A stretch of DNA of 43,867 nt from JBOGGX01 sp050744245 (GTDB taxonomy: Bacteria > Actinomycetota > Acidimicrobiia > Acidimicrobiales > JBOGGX01). Below the pieces are notes generated by a model. That model was not told the origin of the DNA, searched no databases, and was given only the letters and a program-made list of their open reading frames with translations. Location: assembly GCA_050744245.1 (NCBI GenBank), contig JBOGGX010000189.1, positions 1-43,867 on the forward strand, in the 5' to 3' direction. Of this stretch, positions 21,181 to 29,325 are shown piece by piece. Both the position numbers and the translations under genes were made by a program. How positions within the stretch are numbered: the first letter of the stretch is position 1; each line of letters starts with the position of its first letter.

Positions 21181-22477
21181 CACTGTTGCGGCGCCGGCCG
21201 TCGAGACCGAGGAAGAGGCCCCCGAACGGGGCCGGCGCGGCGGGCCGACCTCGGCCGGCCGGGCCGTCGCCTTCGGCGTGATCTTCCTGGTGCTGGCCGC
21301 GATCATGATCTTCGTCTTCGGGCTGGGCACGCCGAGCGGCGAGGACGCAACCCTTGTCATCAACCCGCCCGACCCGTCGATCGAGCTGCCCGACATCGAG
21401 CTCCCGGCTCGGGCCACGGCGCTCGTGCTCGGGGTGGTGACCGCCATCCTCGGCGGCATCCAGCTCGCCCGGGGCCTCGGCCGTCGCACCTACCTGGTGC
21501 TCGGCCTGGTGCTGCTGTTCTTCATCATCGCCATGCTGGCCTGGGCCGCGGCCGATGCCAGCACCAACGTGTACGGCCTGCTGAAGGGGTCGCTGCGGCG
21601 GTCGATACCCATCGCCATGGGCGCCCTGGCCGGCGTGTTGTGCGAACGATCCGGGGTCATCAACATCTCGATCGAGGGGATGATGCTCTCCGGCGCGTTC
21701 ACCGGGGCCATCGTGGCCAGCGCCAGCGACAACCTCTGGGCCGGGCTCATCGCCGGCGTCATCGTCGGCCTGCTCTTCGGGGCGGTGCTCGCCGGGCTGT
21801 CGATCAACTTCCGCGTCGACCAGATCATCGGCGGCACGTTCATCAACATCTTCGCCCTGGGCATGACCAGCTATCTCACCGCGAGAGTCCTGGTGCCATA
21901 CCCCGACCTCAACGAGCCGGGGAGCTTCTCGAACTTCGCCGTGCCCGGGCTCTCGGAGGTCCCCATCGTCGGCCCGCTGCTGTTCGACAACACCGTCTAC
22001 GTGTACCTGTTGTTCATCCTCGTCGCGGCGATCGCCTACGCGCTGTTCCGGACCCGGTGGGGACTCCGGGTGCGATCGGTCGGCGAGCACCCCAAGGCGG
22101 CCGACACCGTCGGCATCGACGTGTGGCGCACCCGCTGGCGGGCGGTGCTGCTGGGCGGGGCGGTGGCCGGGCTGGCCGGCACGTTCTTCTCGCTCGACTC
22201 GGCCGGCAGCTTCCAGGAGAACATGACCGCCGGCAAGGGTTTCATCGCCCTGGCCGCGCTGATCTTCGGTCGCTGGCACCCGGTCGGGGCGCTGGGCGCG
22301 GCCCTGGTCTTCGGCTTCGCCGAGGAGCTCCAGGGCCGATTGGCGATCCTGCAGACGCCGATCCCCTCCGAGTTCCTGCTCATGACGCCCTACATCGTCA
22401 CCATCTTCGTGGTCGCCGGGCTGGTCGGTCGGGCCCGCCCGCCGGCGGCCGACGGCCAGCCCTACGTGAAGCAGTGA
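21173..22477 (+). CDS. Nucleoside ABC importer permease 2 (BPD_transp_2 type)
   Basis: A 434-residue membrane protein with a charged N-terminus and about ten hydrophobic segments. The family loop CERSGVINISIEGMML and INFRVDQIIGGTFINI are present, and the coupling segment is GLRVRSVGEHPKAADTVGIDV. Together with permease 1 it completes the importer. The GTG at 21173 lies in the second copy of an 18-bp direct repeat. Its stop overlaps the cytidine deaminase GTG by 4 nt. Confidence 0.9.
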   Translation: MSDTVAAPAVETEEEAPERGRRGGPTSAGRAVAFGVIFLVLAAIMIFVFGLGTPSGEDATLVINPPDPSIELPDIELPARATALVLGVVTAILGGIQLARGLGRRTYLVLGLVLLFFIIAMLAWAAADASTNVYGLLKGSLRRSIPIAMGALAGVLCERSGVINISIEGMMLSGAFTGAIVASASDNLWAGLIAGVIVGLLFGAVLAGLSINFRVDQIIGGTFINIFALGMTSYLTARVLVPYPDLNEPGSFSNFAVPGLSEVPIVGPLLFDNTVYVYLLFILVAAIAYALFRTRWGLRVRSVGEHPKAADTVGIDVWRTRWRAVLLGGAVAGLAGTFFSLDSAGSFQENMTAGKGFIALAALIFGRWHPVGALGAALVFGFAEELQGRLAILQTPIPSEFLLMTPYIVTIFVVAGLVGRARPPAADGQPYVKQ

Positions 22478-22857
22478 CCGTCGAGATCGACTGGGTCCAC
22501 CTCCGCGCCCGGGCCCGGGAGGTCTCGAGGCTGGCCTACGCGCCATACTCCGACTTCCCCGTCGGGTGCGCCGGCCTCACCGACGACGGTCGAGTCGTGG
22601 TCGGTTGCAACGTCGAGAACGCCTCGTACGGCGTGACCCTGTGCGCCGAGTGCGGCGTGGTGTCGGCGCTGCACGCCACCGGGGGCGGACGGCTGGTGGC
22701 CGTGGCCTGCGTCGACGGCCGGGGCGCCCCGCTGGCCGCCTGCGGCCGGTGCCGCCAGGTGCTGTACGAGCACGGCGGCGGCGACCTGTTGTTCAACGAG
22801 CGGCCGATGTCGGAGCTGCTGCCCGACGCCTTCGGCCCGGACGACCTGACGACCTGA
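22474..22857 (+). CDS. cdd: Cytidine deaminase
   Basis: A 127-residue homotetrameric-type enzyme that hydrolyses cytidine and deoxycytidine to uridine forms. The zinc site is C57-A-E59 (Glu59 as proton shuttle) with C90-G-R-C93; the usual PCGxC motif reads ACGRC, a mild variation. VENASYGVTLC is the nucleoside-binding segment. It overlaps permease 2 by 4 nt and lies 17 bp before the phosphorylase gene, so import, deamination and phosphorolysis are co-transcribed. Confidence 0.93.
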   Translation: MTVEIDWVHLRARAREVSRLAYAPYSDFPVGCAGLTDDGRVVVGCNVENASYGVTLCAECGVVSALHATGGGRLVAVACVDGRGAPLAACGRCRQVLYEHGGGDLLFNERPMSELLPDAFGPDDLTT

Positions 22858-22879
22858 CGACCTGACGTGACGACGTGAC
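22840..22879 (+). repeat. Five 8-bp tandem units across the cdd/deoA junction
   Basis: GACGACCT three times (22840-22863) followed by GACGTGAC twice (22864-22879). The array contains the cdd stop and the deoA GTG. Because 8 is not a multiple of 3, gain or loss of one unit would shift the cdd end and the distance to deoA. Confidence 0.7.
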
Positions 22880-24167
22880 GACCCACTCGGCGGTCGACCT
22901 GATCATCGCCAAGCGCGACGGCGGCCGGCTGAGCGACGAGCAGATCGACTGGTTCATCCGGGCCTACACCGACGGGGAGGTTCCCGACGAGCAGGCGGCT
23001 GCGCTGCTGATGGCCATCTACTTCCGGGGCATGGCGCCCGACGAGCTGGCTCGCTGGACGGCCGACATGATCGCCTCCGGCGTGCGGCTCGACCTGTCCG
23101 CCGTCGGGCGGCCCACCGTCGACAAGCACTCCACGGGCGGCGTCGGCGACAAGATCTCGCTCATCCTGTCGCCCCTGATCGCGGCGTGTGGCGCGGCCAT
23201 GCCGCAGCTCTCCGGTCGGGGCCTGGGCCACACCGGCGGCACGCTCGACAAGATGGAGTCGATCCCGGGCTGGCGGGCCACGCTCCCGCCCGACGAGATG
23301 ATCTCGGTGCTCAGGGAGGTCGGCGCGGTCATCTGCGCCGCCGGTCCCGGCCTGGCCCCGGCCGATCGCAAGCTGTACGCGCTGCGCGACGTCACCGGCA
23401 CCGTCGAGTCGATCCCCCTGATCGGGAGCTCGATCATGTCGAAGAAGATCGCCGAGGGCACCGGCGCCCTGGTGCTCGACGTCAAGGTCGGCGCGGGCGC
23501 GTTCATGAAGGACGAGGCCAGGGCGCGCCAGCTGGCGGGGACGCTCGTCGGGCTGGGTCTGGCCCACGACGTCAGGACCTCGGCGCTGCTCACCGACATG
23601 GACACGCCGCTGGGCCGGACGTCGGGCAACGCGCTCGAGGTGACCGAGGCGGTCGAGGTGCTGGCCGGCGGGGGGCCGGCCGACATCGTCGAGCTCACCG
23701 TCGCCCTGGCCCGGGAGATGCTCGACCTGGTGGGCGTCGACGCCGACCCGGCCGCGGCCCTGTCCGACGGCCGGGCCATGGACCGGTGGCGGGCGATGGT
23801 CGCGGCCCAGGGCGCCGACCCCGACGCCGTCCTCCCCGTGGCCCGCGAACGCGAGATCGTGACCGCGCCCGCCGGCGGCTACCTGACCCGCCTCGACGCC
23901 CTGGGCGTCGGGGTCGCCGCCTGGCGCCTCGGCGCCGGCCGGGCCCGCAAGGAGGACCCGGTCAGCGCCACCGCCGGCGTCGTCTGCCTGGCCAAGCCGG
24001 GCGACCGCGTCACCGCGGGTCAGCCCGTGCTCGAGCTCCACACCGACGAGCCGGGCCGGTTGGCGGCGGCCATCGAGGCCCTGGACGGCGCCATCGAGGT
24101 CGGCGACGATCCGCCGCCACGGCGGCCCCTCGTCATCGACCGCGTCGGGTCTCCAGCCATTTCTTAA
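22875..24167 (+). CDS. deoA: Pyrimidine-nucleoside / thymidine phosphorylase
   Basis: A 430-residue enzyme that splits thymidine or uridine with phosphate into base and (deoxy)ribose-1-phosphate. The signature VDKHSTGGVGDKISL and SGRGLGHTGGTLDKMESIPG is complete, as are the SIMSKKIAEG and DVKVGAGAFMK motifs. The GTG at 22875 lies in an 8-bp tandem array. The C-terminal HGH-like domain includes DPVSATAGVV and the ELHTDEPGR segment. The deoxyribose-phosphate made here would pass through the mutase at 35262 and deoC at 30836. Confidence 0.94.
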   Translation: MTTHSAVDLIIAKRDGGRLSDEQIDWFIRAYTDGEVPDEQAAALLMAIYFRGMAPDELARWTADMIASGVRLDLSAVGRPTVDKHSTGGVGDKISLILSPLIAACGAAMPQLSGRGLGHTGGTLDKMESIPGWRATLPPDEMISVLREVGAVICAAGPGLAPADRKLYALRDVTGTVESIPLIGSSIMSKKIAEGTGALVLDVKVGAGAFMKDEARARQLAGTLVGLGLAHDVRTSALLTDMDTPLGRTSGNALEVTEAVEVLAGGGPADIVELTVALAREMLDLVGVDADPAAALSDGRAMDRWRAMVAAQGADPDAVLPVAREREIVTAPAGGYLTRLDALGVGVAAWRLGAGRARKEDPVSATAGVVCLAKPGDRVTAGQPVLELHTDEPGRLAAAIEALDGAIEVGDDPPPRRPLVIDRVGSPAIS

Positions 24168-24225
24168 CCGCGGTCCGCGAACCTGACGAGCACACGGGGA
24201 ACGATCGTCTGAAGGGGTACGTTCA

Positions 24226-24727
24226 ATGGGCACGCGCATCGCAACGTTCGTCTATGCCAACGACCCGGTGTCGCAGGCCGGGATCACCGCGCAGCTCCAG
24301 CCCCGCCCCGAGTGGTCGCCGTGGTGACCAGGCTCGACGACGGCGGCGTGTTCACCGCGCTCGAAGCCGGCGCCTGCGGGCTGCTGCGCCGGGAGGAGGC
24401 CACCACCGAACGGCTGGTCCAGGTGGTGCAGGCCGCGGCCCAGGGCGACGGCTCGGTGCCCCCGGACCTGCTGGGTCGGCTGCTCAACCAGATCGGCAAG
24501 CTCCAACGCCAGGTGTTGGCCGGGGCATCACCATGAGCGGGCTGACCGAACGGGAGATCGAGGTCCTCCGGCTCGTCGCCGAGGGCTGCGACACGGCCGA
24601 GATCGCCGGTCGGCCGGCCTACTCCGAGCGCACCATCAAGAACATCGTCCACGACGTCATCGTCCGCCTGGCGCTGCGCAACCGCACCCACGCCGTCGCC
24701 TACGCCGTGCGGGAAGGGCTCATCTGA
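24226..24727 (+). pseudogene. LuxR/GerE-type response-regulator-like transcription factor, internally deleted and frameshifted
   Basis: Three pieces of one gene in changing frames. 24226-24327 gives a receiver-like N-terminus (ATFVYANDPVSQAGI) that stops after 33 codons. From about 24312 another frame carries the second half of the receiver (VVAVVTRLDDGGVFTALEAG) and a linker LGRLLNQIGKLQRQVL. From 24533 the GerE helix-turn-helix follows intact (LTEREIEVLRLVAEG, YSERTIKNIVHDVI). About 40 receiver residues appear lost near 24310, and one base near 24521. A 64-residue HTH-only protein from the ATG at 24533 could still be made. It follows deoA by 58 bp. Confidence 0.7.
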
Positions 24728-24739
24728 CGCCCGCCCCCT

Positions 24740-25417
24740 TCAGTCGACGAGATCGGCCACCGGGGGCGGGAACACCGAGAGGGCGTCGACAAACGGTGTC
24801 GGGTCGCCCTCCCAGTCCATGGCGAGCAGCTGGGACCGGCTGCGCCGGCCCATGAACTGGCGGGCAAGCTCGTAGTCGGCGGCCGAGAGGGTGGCGTCCG
24901 GGTCGCCCGCGCCGAACACCCACTCGCGGTGCTCCCCGACCACCTGGAGGGTCGGCACGTCTCGATCGCCCCAGCCCCGGCGGTGGCCGGCGGCCACGAT
25001 GCCGAGGGCGAAGGCGAGCACGTCGCCATCGTCCTCCCGGGGCCGGGCCAGCGCTCCCCGGATGTCGTTGTAGTGGGCCCAGATGTCGAGGGCGGGGGCG
25101 GCCATGACCCCGCGATCGAGGAACGCCACGACACCGGCCTGGTTGGCCGACAGCTCCGCGCTCACCTCGGCGAGCGACCGCTCGGCCCGGTCGTCGACGT
25201 GGGACCGGGTGTGCTGCGCGTCGAGCGCCGGCGTGGCCACCGGGTTCACGATGTCGGATGAGACGCCGGCCAGATGCCCGTACAGGTCACGCACCGTCCA
25301 GTCCGGGCAGGCCGGGACCGTCGTCTCGAGCTGGTCGGCGCCGAGCTTCCCCGCCAACGACTGGAGTCGCTCCAGGTGCCACGTGTAGACCTCGCCGGCG
25401 CCCAGCCGTTGCCCCAT
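24740..25417 (-). CDS. Maleylpyruvate isomerase family, mycothiol-dependent-type protein
   Basis: A 225-residue DinB-like four-helix protein of the actinobacterial TIGR03083 group. Family marks are the opening EVYTWHLERLQSLAG helix, VPACPDWTVRDLYGHLAG with its metal-ligand His, and a second His in IWAHYNDIRGAL. Such proteins use mycothiol or act as metal-dependent transferases; the substrate is unknown. A TAGGGT -10 box lies 6 nt before the ATG, back to back with that of adenosine deaminase, so expression is likely leaderless and may be linked with add. Confidence 0.8.
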   Translation of the reverse strand: MGQRLGAGEVYTWHLERLQSLAGKLGADQLETTVPACPDWTVRDLYGHLAGVSSDIVNPVATPALDAQHTRSHVDDRAERSLAEVSAELSANQAGVVAFLDRGVMAAPALDIWAHYNDIRGALARPREDDGDVLAFALGIVAAGHRRGWGDRDVPTLQVVGEHREWVFGAGDPDATLSAADYELARQFMGRRSRSQLLAMDWEGDPTPFVDALSVFPPPVADLVD

Positions 25418-25423
25418 TCGGTC

Positions 25424-25439
25424 ACCCTACGCGTACCAT
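25424..25439. promoter_or_regulatory. Back-to-back -10 boxes of two leaderless divergent genes
   Basis: TAGGGT on the minus strand (25429-25424) ends 6 nt before the MPI-family ATG at 25417, and TACCAT on the plus strand (25434-25439) ends 7 nt before the adenosine deaminase ATG at 25447. The boxes are 4 bp apart, so the two polymerases would compete for the same stretch and each -35 region lies inside the other gene. Confidence 0.5.
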
Positions 25440-25446
25440 CCGCCCC

Positions 25447-26538
25447 ATGCGCCCCAGCTTCGAGGCCATCCTCAAGGCGCCCAAGGTCCTGCTCCACGAC
25501 CATCTCGACGGAGGGCTGCGGCCGGCCACCGTGGTCGACCTGGCCAAGGAGGAGGGCTACGACGCCCTGCCGATCACCGAAGTCGACGAGCTCTCCCGGT
25601 GGTTCACCGAGGGGGCCGATCGCCGCAACCTGGAGCAGTACCTGGAGACGTTTCAACACACGGTCGGCGTCATGCAGACGAGGGACGCGCTCGAGCGGGT
25701 GGCGGCCGAGTGCGCCGAAGACCTGGCCGAGGACGGCGCGGTCTACGCCGAGGTCCGCTTCGCGCCGGAGCTCCATCTCGCGCAGGGGCTGACGCTCGAC
25801 GAGGTGGTCGAGGCGGTGCTGGCCGGGTTCGAGAGGGGCGTCGCCGGCCGGGCCATCACCGTTGGGGTGCTGGTCACGGCGATGCGCCAGCATGCGCACT
25901 CCACCACCATCGCCGAGCTGGCCATCCGCTTCCGGGACGCAGGGGTCGTGGGCTTCGACATCGCCGGGCCGGAGGACGGGTTCCCTCCGAGCCGACACCT
26001 CGACGCCTTCCAGCTCATCGCCCGGGCCAACTTCCATAACACCATCCATGCGGGCGAGGGCTACGGCCTGCCCTCGATCTGGGAGGCGCTGCAGTTCTGC
26101 GGGGCCGAGCGGCTGGGCCACGGCGTCCGCATCGTCGACGACATCACGGTCGACGACGACGGCCGGGCCCGTCTCGGCCGGCTGGCCAGCTATGTCCGGG
26201 ACCGAAGGGTGCCGCTCGAGATGTGCCCGACCTCGAACGTGCACACCGGGGCGGCGGCCTCGATCGCCGAGCACCCCATCGGGCTCCTCGCCCGGCTCCG
26301 GTTCCGGGTGACGGTCAACACCGACAACCGGTTGATGAGCGACGTCACGCTGTCCAAGGAGCTGGATAACCTGGTCACCGCGTTCGACTACGGCTGGGAC
26401 GAGCTGGAGTGGCTCACGCTCAACGCGATGAAGAGCGCCTTCTGGCCGTTCGATCGGCGACTACGGATCATCAACGAGCAGATCAAGCCCGGGTACGCCC
26501 GGCTCAAGGCCGAGCATCTGGGCATCTCCGTTCCCTAG
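25447..26538 (+). CDS. add: Adenosine deaminase
   Basis: A 363-residue zinc enzyme turning adenosine or deoxyadenosine into inosine forms. The metal site begins H17-D-H19-L-D-G-G, followed by HAGEGYG with the proton-donor Glu, RLGHGVRI and the closing VNTDNRLMS. The last motif has Asn where animal enzymes have a second Asp; actinobacterial Add proteins commonly show this, so it is not a defect. CPTSNVHTG is intact. The start follows a TACCAT -10 box by 7 nt. The inosine made here is the substrate of the PNP at 38284. Confidence 0.93.
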   Translation: MRPSFEAILKAPKVLLHDHLDGGLRPATVVDLAKEEGYDALPITEVDELSRWFTEGADRRNLEQYLETFQHTVGVMQTRDALERVAAECAEDLAEDGAVYAEVRFAPELHLAQGLTLDEVVEAVLAGFERGVAGRAITVGVLVTAMRQHAHSTTIAELAIRFRDAGVVGFDIAGPEDGFPPSRHLDAFQLIARANFHNTIHAGEGYGLPSIWEALQFCGAERLGHGVRIVDDITVDDDGRARLGRLASYVRDRRVPLEMCPTSNVHTGAAASIAEHPIGLLARLRFRVTVNTDNRLMSDVTLSKELDNLVTAFDYGWDELEWLTLNAMKSAFWPFDRRLRIINEQIKPGYARLKAEHLGISVP

Positions 26539-26549
26539 AGGGACCGCAC

Positions 26550-26851
26550 GTGACCTTCCACCTCGGCATCGATCTCGTCACCACCTACACCGACGACCCC
26601 GACACGACCACCACCGATACCGACGGCGCTCAGGAGCAGACCTTCACCACCTGCCCGGCGACGATTGGGGACCAGAGGCGGAGGCGGCGTTCATCGACGC
26701 GTGCGCCGACCCGTCAGGCACGTTCGCCGGGCCGGGCCAGGACGCCTGCCAATGCCTCTACGACGATGTCGCCGAGAACGAGGACTTCGACGTGTTCAAC
26801 CAGCTCGACATCGAGTTCCAGCCGGGCGGCGATCCGGCGGGTAAGAGCTAG
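26550..26851 (+). pseudogene. Small Cys-containing secreted-type protein, apparently frameshifted
   Basis: From a GTG at 26550 the first frame gives a Thr/Asp-rich stretch (TTYTDDPDTTTTDTDG) that looks like a linker of an exported protein. Near 26650 coding character moves to another frame, which reads DDWGPEAEAAFIDACADP, then QDACQCLYDDV and ends at 26851. Three Cys in the second part and the linker suggest a lipoprotein or secreted protein whose signal sequence is missing. I do not recognise the family. It converges with the kinase gene, overlapping it by 4 nt. Confidence 0.4.
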
Positions 26852-28449
26852 TCGCCGAGCGGCCAGAGCTCGGGCTGGCGGGCCAGGGCGACGGCGATCA
26901 CCACGGCGGCGACGGCAACGAACGCCCAGCCGGCGACGGTGAGCCGGCCCGACGACGCCATCAGCCGCGGGCGGGCCAGGTCCTCGAGCACCGCGGCCCG
27001 GTACCGCATGCGGTTGCCCAGCACGCCGTCGACCAACAGCAGCGCGACGCCGGCCCCGCCGGCCCGCAGCACCCAGTCCTGCACCGTGCCGCTCACCCCG
27101 CTCCCGTCGAGGAGGAGCGTGGTCGCCACCAGCAGCCCGACGACGATGAGCGCCGGTACCGCCGTCCACACCATCGACAGCAGGTTTCCCACGAACCGTC
27201 CCATCACGTAGAGCGGGATCGGCAGCCGCGGCCGCCAACGGGTCGGCGGCGTGACCCGCCGCTGCCGGCTGAGCACCACGGCGTCGCCGGCGGTGGCCGC
27301 CGCGGGCAGGACGACGGCGGCCAGGATGCCGTTGACCAGCACCGGCGCCGCGGCTCCGAGCGCGGCCGCGGCCGCGTAGGCCGGGACCGTCGTCTTCCAC
27401 CGTCCGGGAACCCGCGGAGGCGGCGGAGGCGGGGGTAGGGAGACGAGCGGCGCCGGGGCGGGTGGCGGCGGAAGCTGGTACGGCGGTGTCACCGGCCGGT
27501 GGGCGGTGACCGCGACCGCTGCTGCGACCGGCGGTCCGGCACCCACCCCGAGGCCGAGCCGGCTCATGAGCTCGACCATCCCGGCCGGTCGATAGGCGGC
27601 CATCAGCTCGAGGCCGTCCATGATCGCGTCGGACACCGTCCTGCTCACGGCCGGGTTGATCCGCCGCGGGGGAGGCAGCGGCATCCCGGCCTGCCGGTCG
27701 AGCGCGGCGACCGGCGCCACCCCGGTCAGCAGCTTGTACAGCGTGGCGGACAGCCCGTAGACGTCGGAGGACGGGCCGAAGAGCCCCTGCCCCAGGTACT
27801 GCTCCGGTGGCGCGTAGCCGGGGGTGACGAGCCTGGTCATCGACCCGCTGACGTCGGAACGGAACTCCCGGGCCAGCCCGAAGTCGATGAGGACCGCCCG
27901 GCCATCGACCGTGATCACGACGTTGGACGGGTTCAGATCGCGGTGGAGCACGCCGTCGACGTGGACCACGGTCAGGGCCTGACCGCAGCTGGAGGCGATG
28001 CGCAGCACATCGGGCTCGGCGAAGGGCGCTCCGCCCCTCGCCGCCTGGAGGGTGGCCAGGCTGCGCCCGTCGAGCAGCTCCATCACCAGGTAGGCGGTGT
28101 CGTTCTCCTCGCCGACCTCGTAGACGCGGACGATGCCCGGATGGCTGAACCGGGCGAGCACGGCCGCCTCCCGCAGGAACCGGCCCCTGGCCTCGGCGAA
28201 CAGCTCGGTCGCATGGGCCGGGGCGACGACGTCGCGGCCCCGGCGCAGGGCCGGTGTGGGGAACAGCTCCTTGACCGCCACCGCCCGTTCGAGCCGGTGG
28301 TCGAACGCCTCGTAGGTGATGCCGAACCCGCCTCGACCGAGGACGCCCCGCAGCAGGAACCGACCGCCCCAGAGGGTTGAACCCGGCGGGAGCTCGTGGT
28401 CGTCGACCGTGATTTTCCGCTGCTGGTCGAGATGGCTGGGGCTGGTCAT
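26848..28449 (-). CDS. Membrane-anchored Ser/Thr protein kinase with altered catalytic loop
   Basis: A 533-residue protein. The N-terminal kinase domain has the glycine loop LGRGGFG, K60 in VAVKE, the HRD loop at 169-171, DFGLA and the APPEQY activation-segment end. The catalytic loop reads HRDLNPSN: the Lys two residues after the Asp is Asn173. A Pro-rich linker (PPPPPPPRVPG) follows, then about four hydrophobic segments that place the C-terminus in the membrane. It begins 9 bp after the short ALDH gene with a GAGGA ribosome-binding site, so it closes the deoC-ALDH-ALDH operon. Target and ligand are unknown. Confidence 0.88.
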   Translation of the reverse strand: MTSPSHLDQQRKITVDDHELPPGSTLWGGRFLLRGVLGRGGFGITYEAFDHRLERAVAVKELFPTPALRRGRDVVAPAHATELFAEARGRFLREAAVLARFSHPGIVRVYEVGEENDTAYLVMELLDGRSLATLQAARGGAPFAEPDVLRIASSCGQALTVVHVDGVLHRDLNPSNVVITVDGRAVLIDFGLAREFRSDVSGSMTRLVTPGYAPPEQYLGQGLFGPSSDVYGLSATLYKLLTGVAPVAALDRQAGMPLPPPRRINPAVSRTVSDAIMDGLELMAAYRPAGMVELMSRLGLGVGAGPPVAAAVAVTAHRPVTPPYQLPPPPAPAPLVSLPPPPPPPRVPGRWKTTVPAYAAAAALGAAAPVLVNGILAAVVLPAAATAGDAVVLSRQRRVTPPTRWRPRLPIPLYVMGRFVGNLLSMVWTAVPALIVVGLLVATTLLLDGSGVSGTVQDWVLRAGGAGVALLLVDGVLGNRMRYRAAVLEDLARPRLMASSGRLTVAGWAFVAVAAVVIAVALARQPELWPLGD

Positions 28450-28458
28450 GGATGGTCC

Positions 28459-29325
28459 TCAGGGACCGATCGGATGCCAGACCGACTTCATCTCCATCAG
28501 ATCGGTTACGGCGTCGACGCCCTGGGCGGCGGCCGAGTTCCAGTCTCGCCGCGATGACTGGGCGTTGACCACGCGGGTCACGCTGTCGGCCGCCTCGACC
28601 TCGGCCCGCGCCCGCAGCTCATGGTCGTCGACGCCCGTCAGGTCGATGGCGTTGACGTCGCGATGACCGGCCAGCACCGGCACCAGCTCCTGGCGCCGGC
28701 CGGTGATGATGTTGACCACCCCGCCGGGCACGTCGCTGGTGGCGATGGCCTCGGCCAGGGTGACCGAGGCCAGCGGCCAGCGCTCGCTGGCCAGCACGAC
28801 CGCGGTGTTGCCCGACACGATCGCCGGCGCCAGCCGGGCCACCAGGGCGCCGAGGGGCGCATCGTCGGGGCAGACCACGCCGACCACGCCGGTGGGCTCG
28901 GGCACGGTGAAGGTGAAGTAGGGCCCGGCCACCGGGTTGACCGTGCCCGCGACATGGGCCAGCTTGTCGGCCCAGCCCGCGTACCAGACCCACCGGTCGA
29001 TGGCCGCCTCGACCTCGGCCTCGGCCGCGGCGGCGTCGCCGGTCGCCGGCTCGACCTCGGCCACGAACTGGGCTCGTCGCCCCTCGATGACCTCGGCCAC
29101 CCGGTACAGGACCTGGCCCCGGTTGTACGCCTTCTTCCCGGCCCAGCCGGACCGCGCCGACCGGGCCGCCTTGACCGCGTCGCGCACGTCCTTGCGGGAG
29201 CCGAGCACGGCGTGGGCCAGCAGCTCACCGCCGCCGTCGAGCACCGGGTAGGTGCGGCCGGACTCCGACCGGGGGAACCGGCCGCCGATGTAGAGCTTGT
29301 AGGTCTTGCGGACGTCGAGCCTCAC
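28459..29325 (-). CDS. Half-length aldehyde dehydrogenase-like protein lacking the catalytic cysteine
   Basis: A 288-residue protein that matches only the NAD-binding half of aldehyde dehydrogenases (YKLYIGGRFPRSESGR, NRGQVLYRVAEVIEGRR, EPTGVVGVVCPDDAPLGAL, SGNTAVVLASE, GGVVNIITG). It ends VWHPIGP before any GQxC active-site segment. Short versions like this, as I recall, sit beside deoC and a full ALDH in other actinomycetes, so it is probably a natural form and not a truncation. It may be a regulatory or structural partner of the full enzyme. GTG start overlaps the full ALDH stop by 4 nt. Confidence 0.82.
   Translation of the reverse strand: MRLDVRKTYKLYIGGRFPRSESGRTYPVLDGGGELLAHAVLGSRKDVRDAVKAARSARSGWAGKKAYNRGQVLYRVAEVIEGRRAQFVAEVEPATGDAAAAEAEVEAAIDRWVWYAGWADKLAHVAGTVNPVAGPYFTFTVPEPTGVVGVVCPDDAPLGALVARLAPAIVSGNTAVVLASERWPLASVTLAEAIATSDVPGGVVNIITGRRQELVPVLAGHRDVNAIDLTGVDDHELRARAEVEAADSVTRVVNAQSSRRDWNSAAAQGVDAVTDLMEMKSVWHPIGP

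Noticed and set aside
26318..26345. Damaged active site in adenosine deaminase (TDN instead of TDD)
   Set aside because: The Asn form is common among actinobacterial Add proteins as I recall them, and the rest of the enzyme is intact.
28459..29325. Short aldehyde dehydrogenase as a truncated pseudogene
   Set aside because: It is well conserved up to a defined end (VWHPIGP), is coupled to the full ALDH, and similar short forms occur next to deoC in other actinomycetes.
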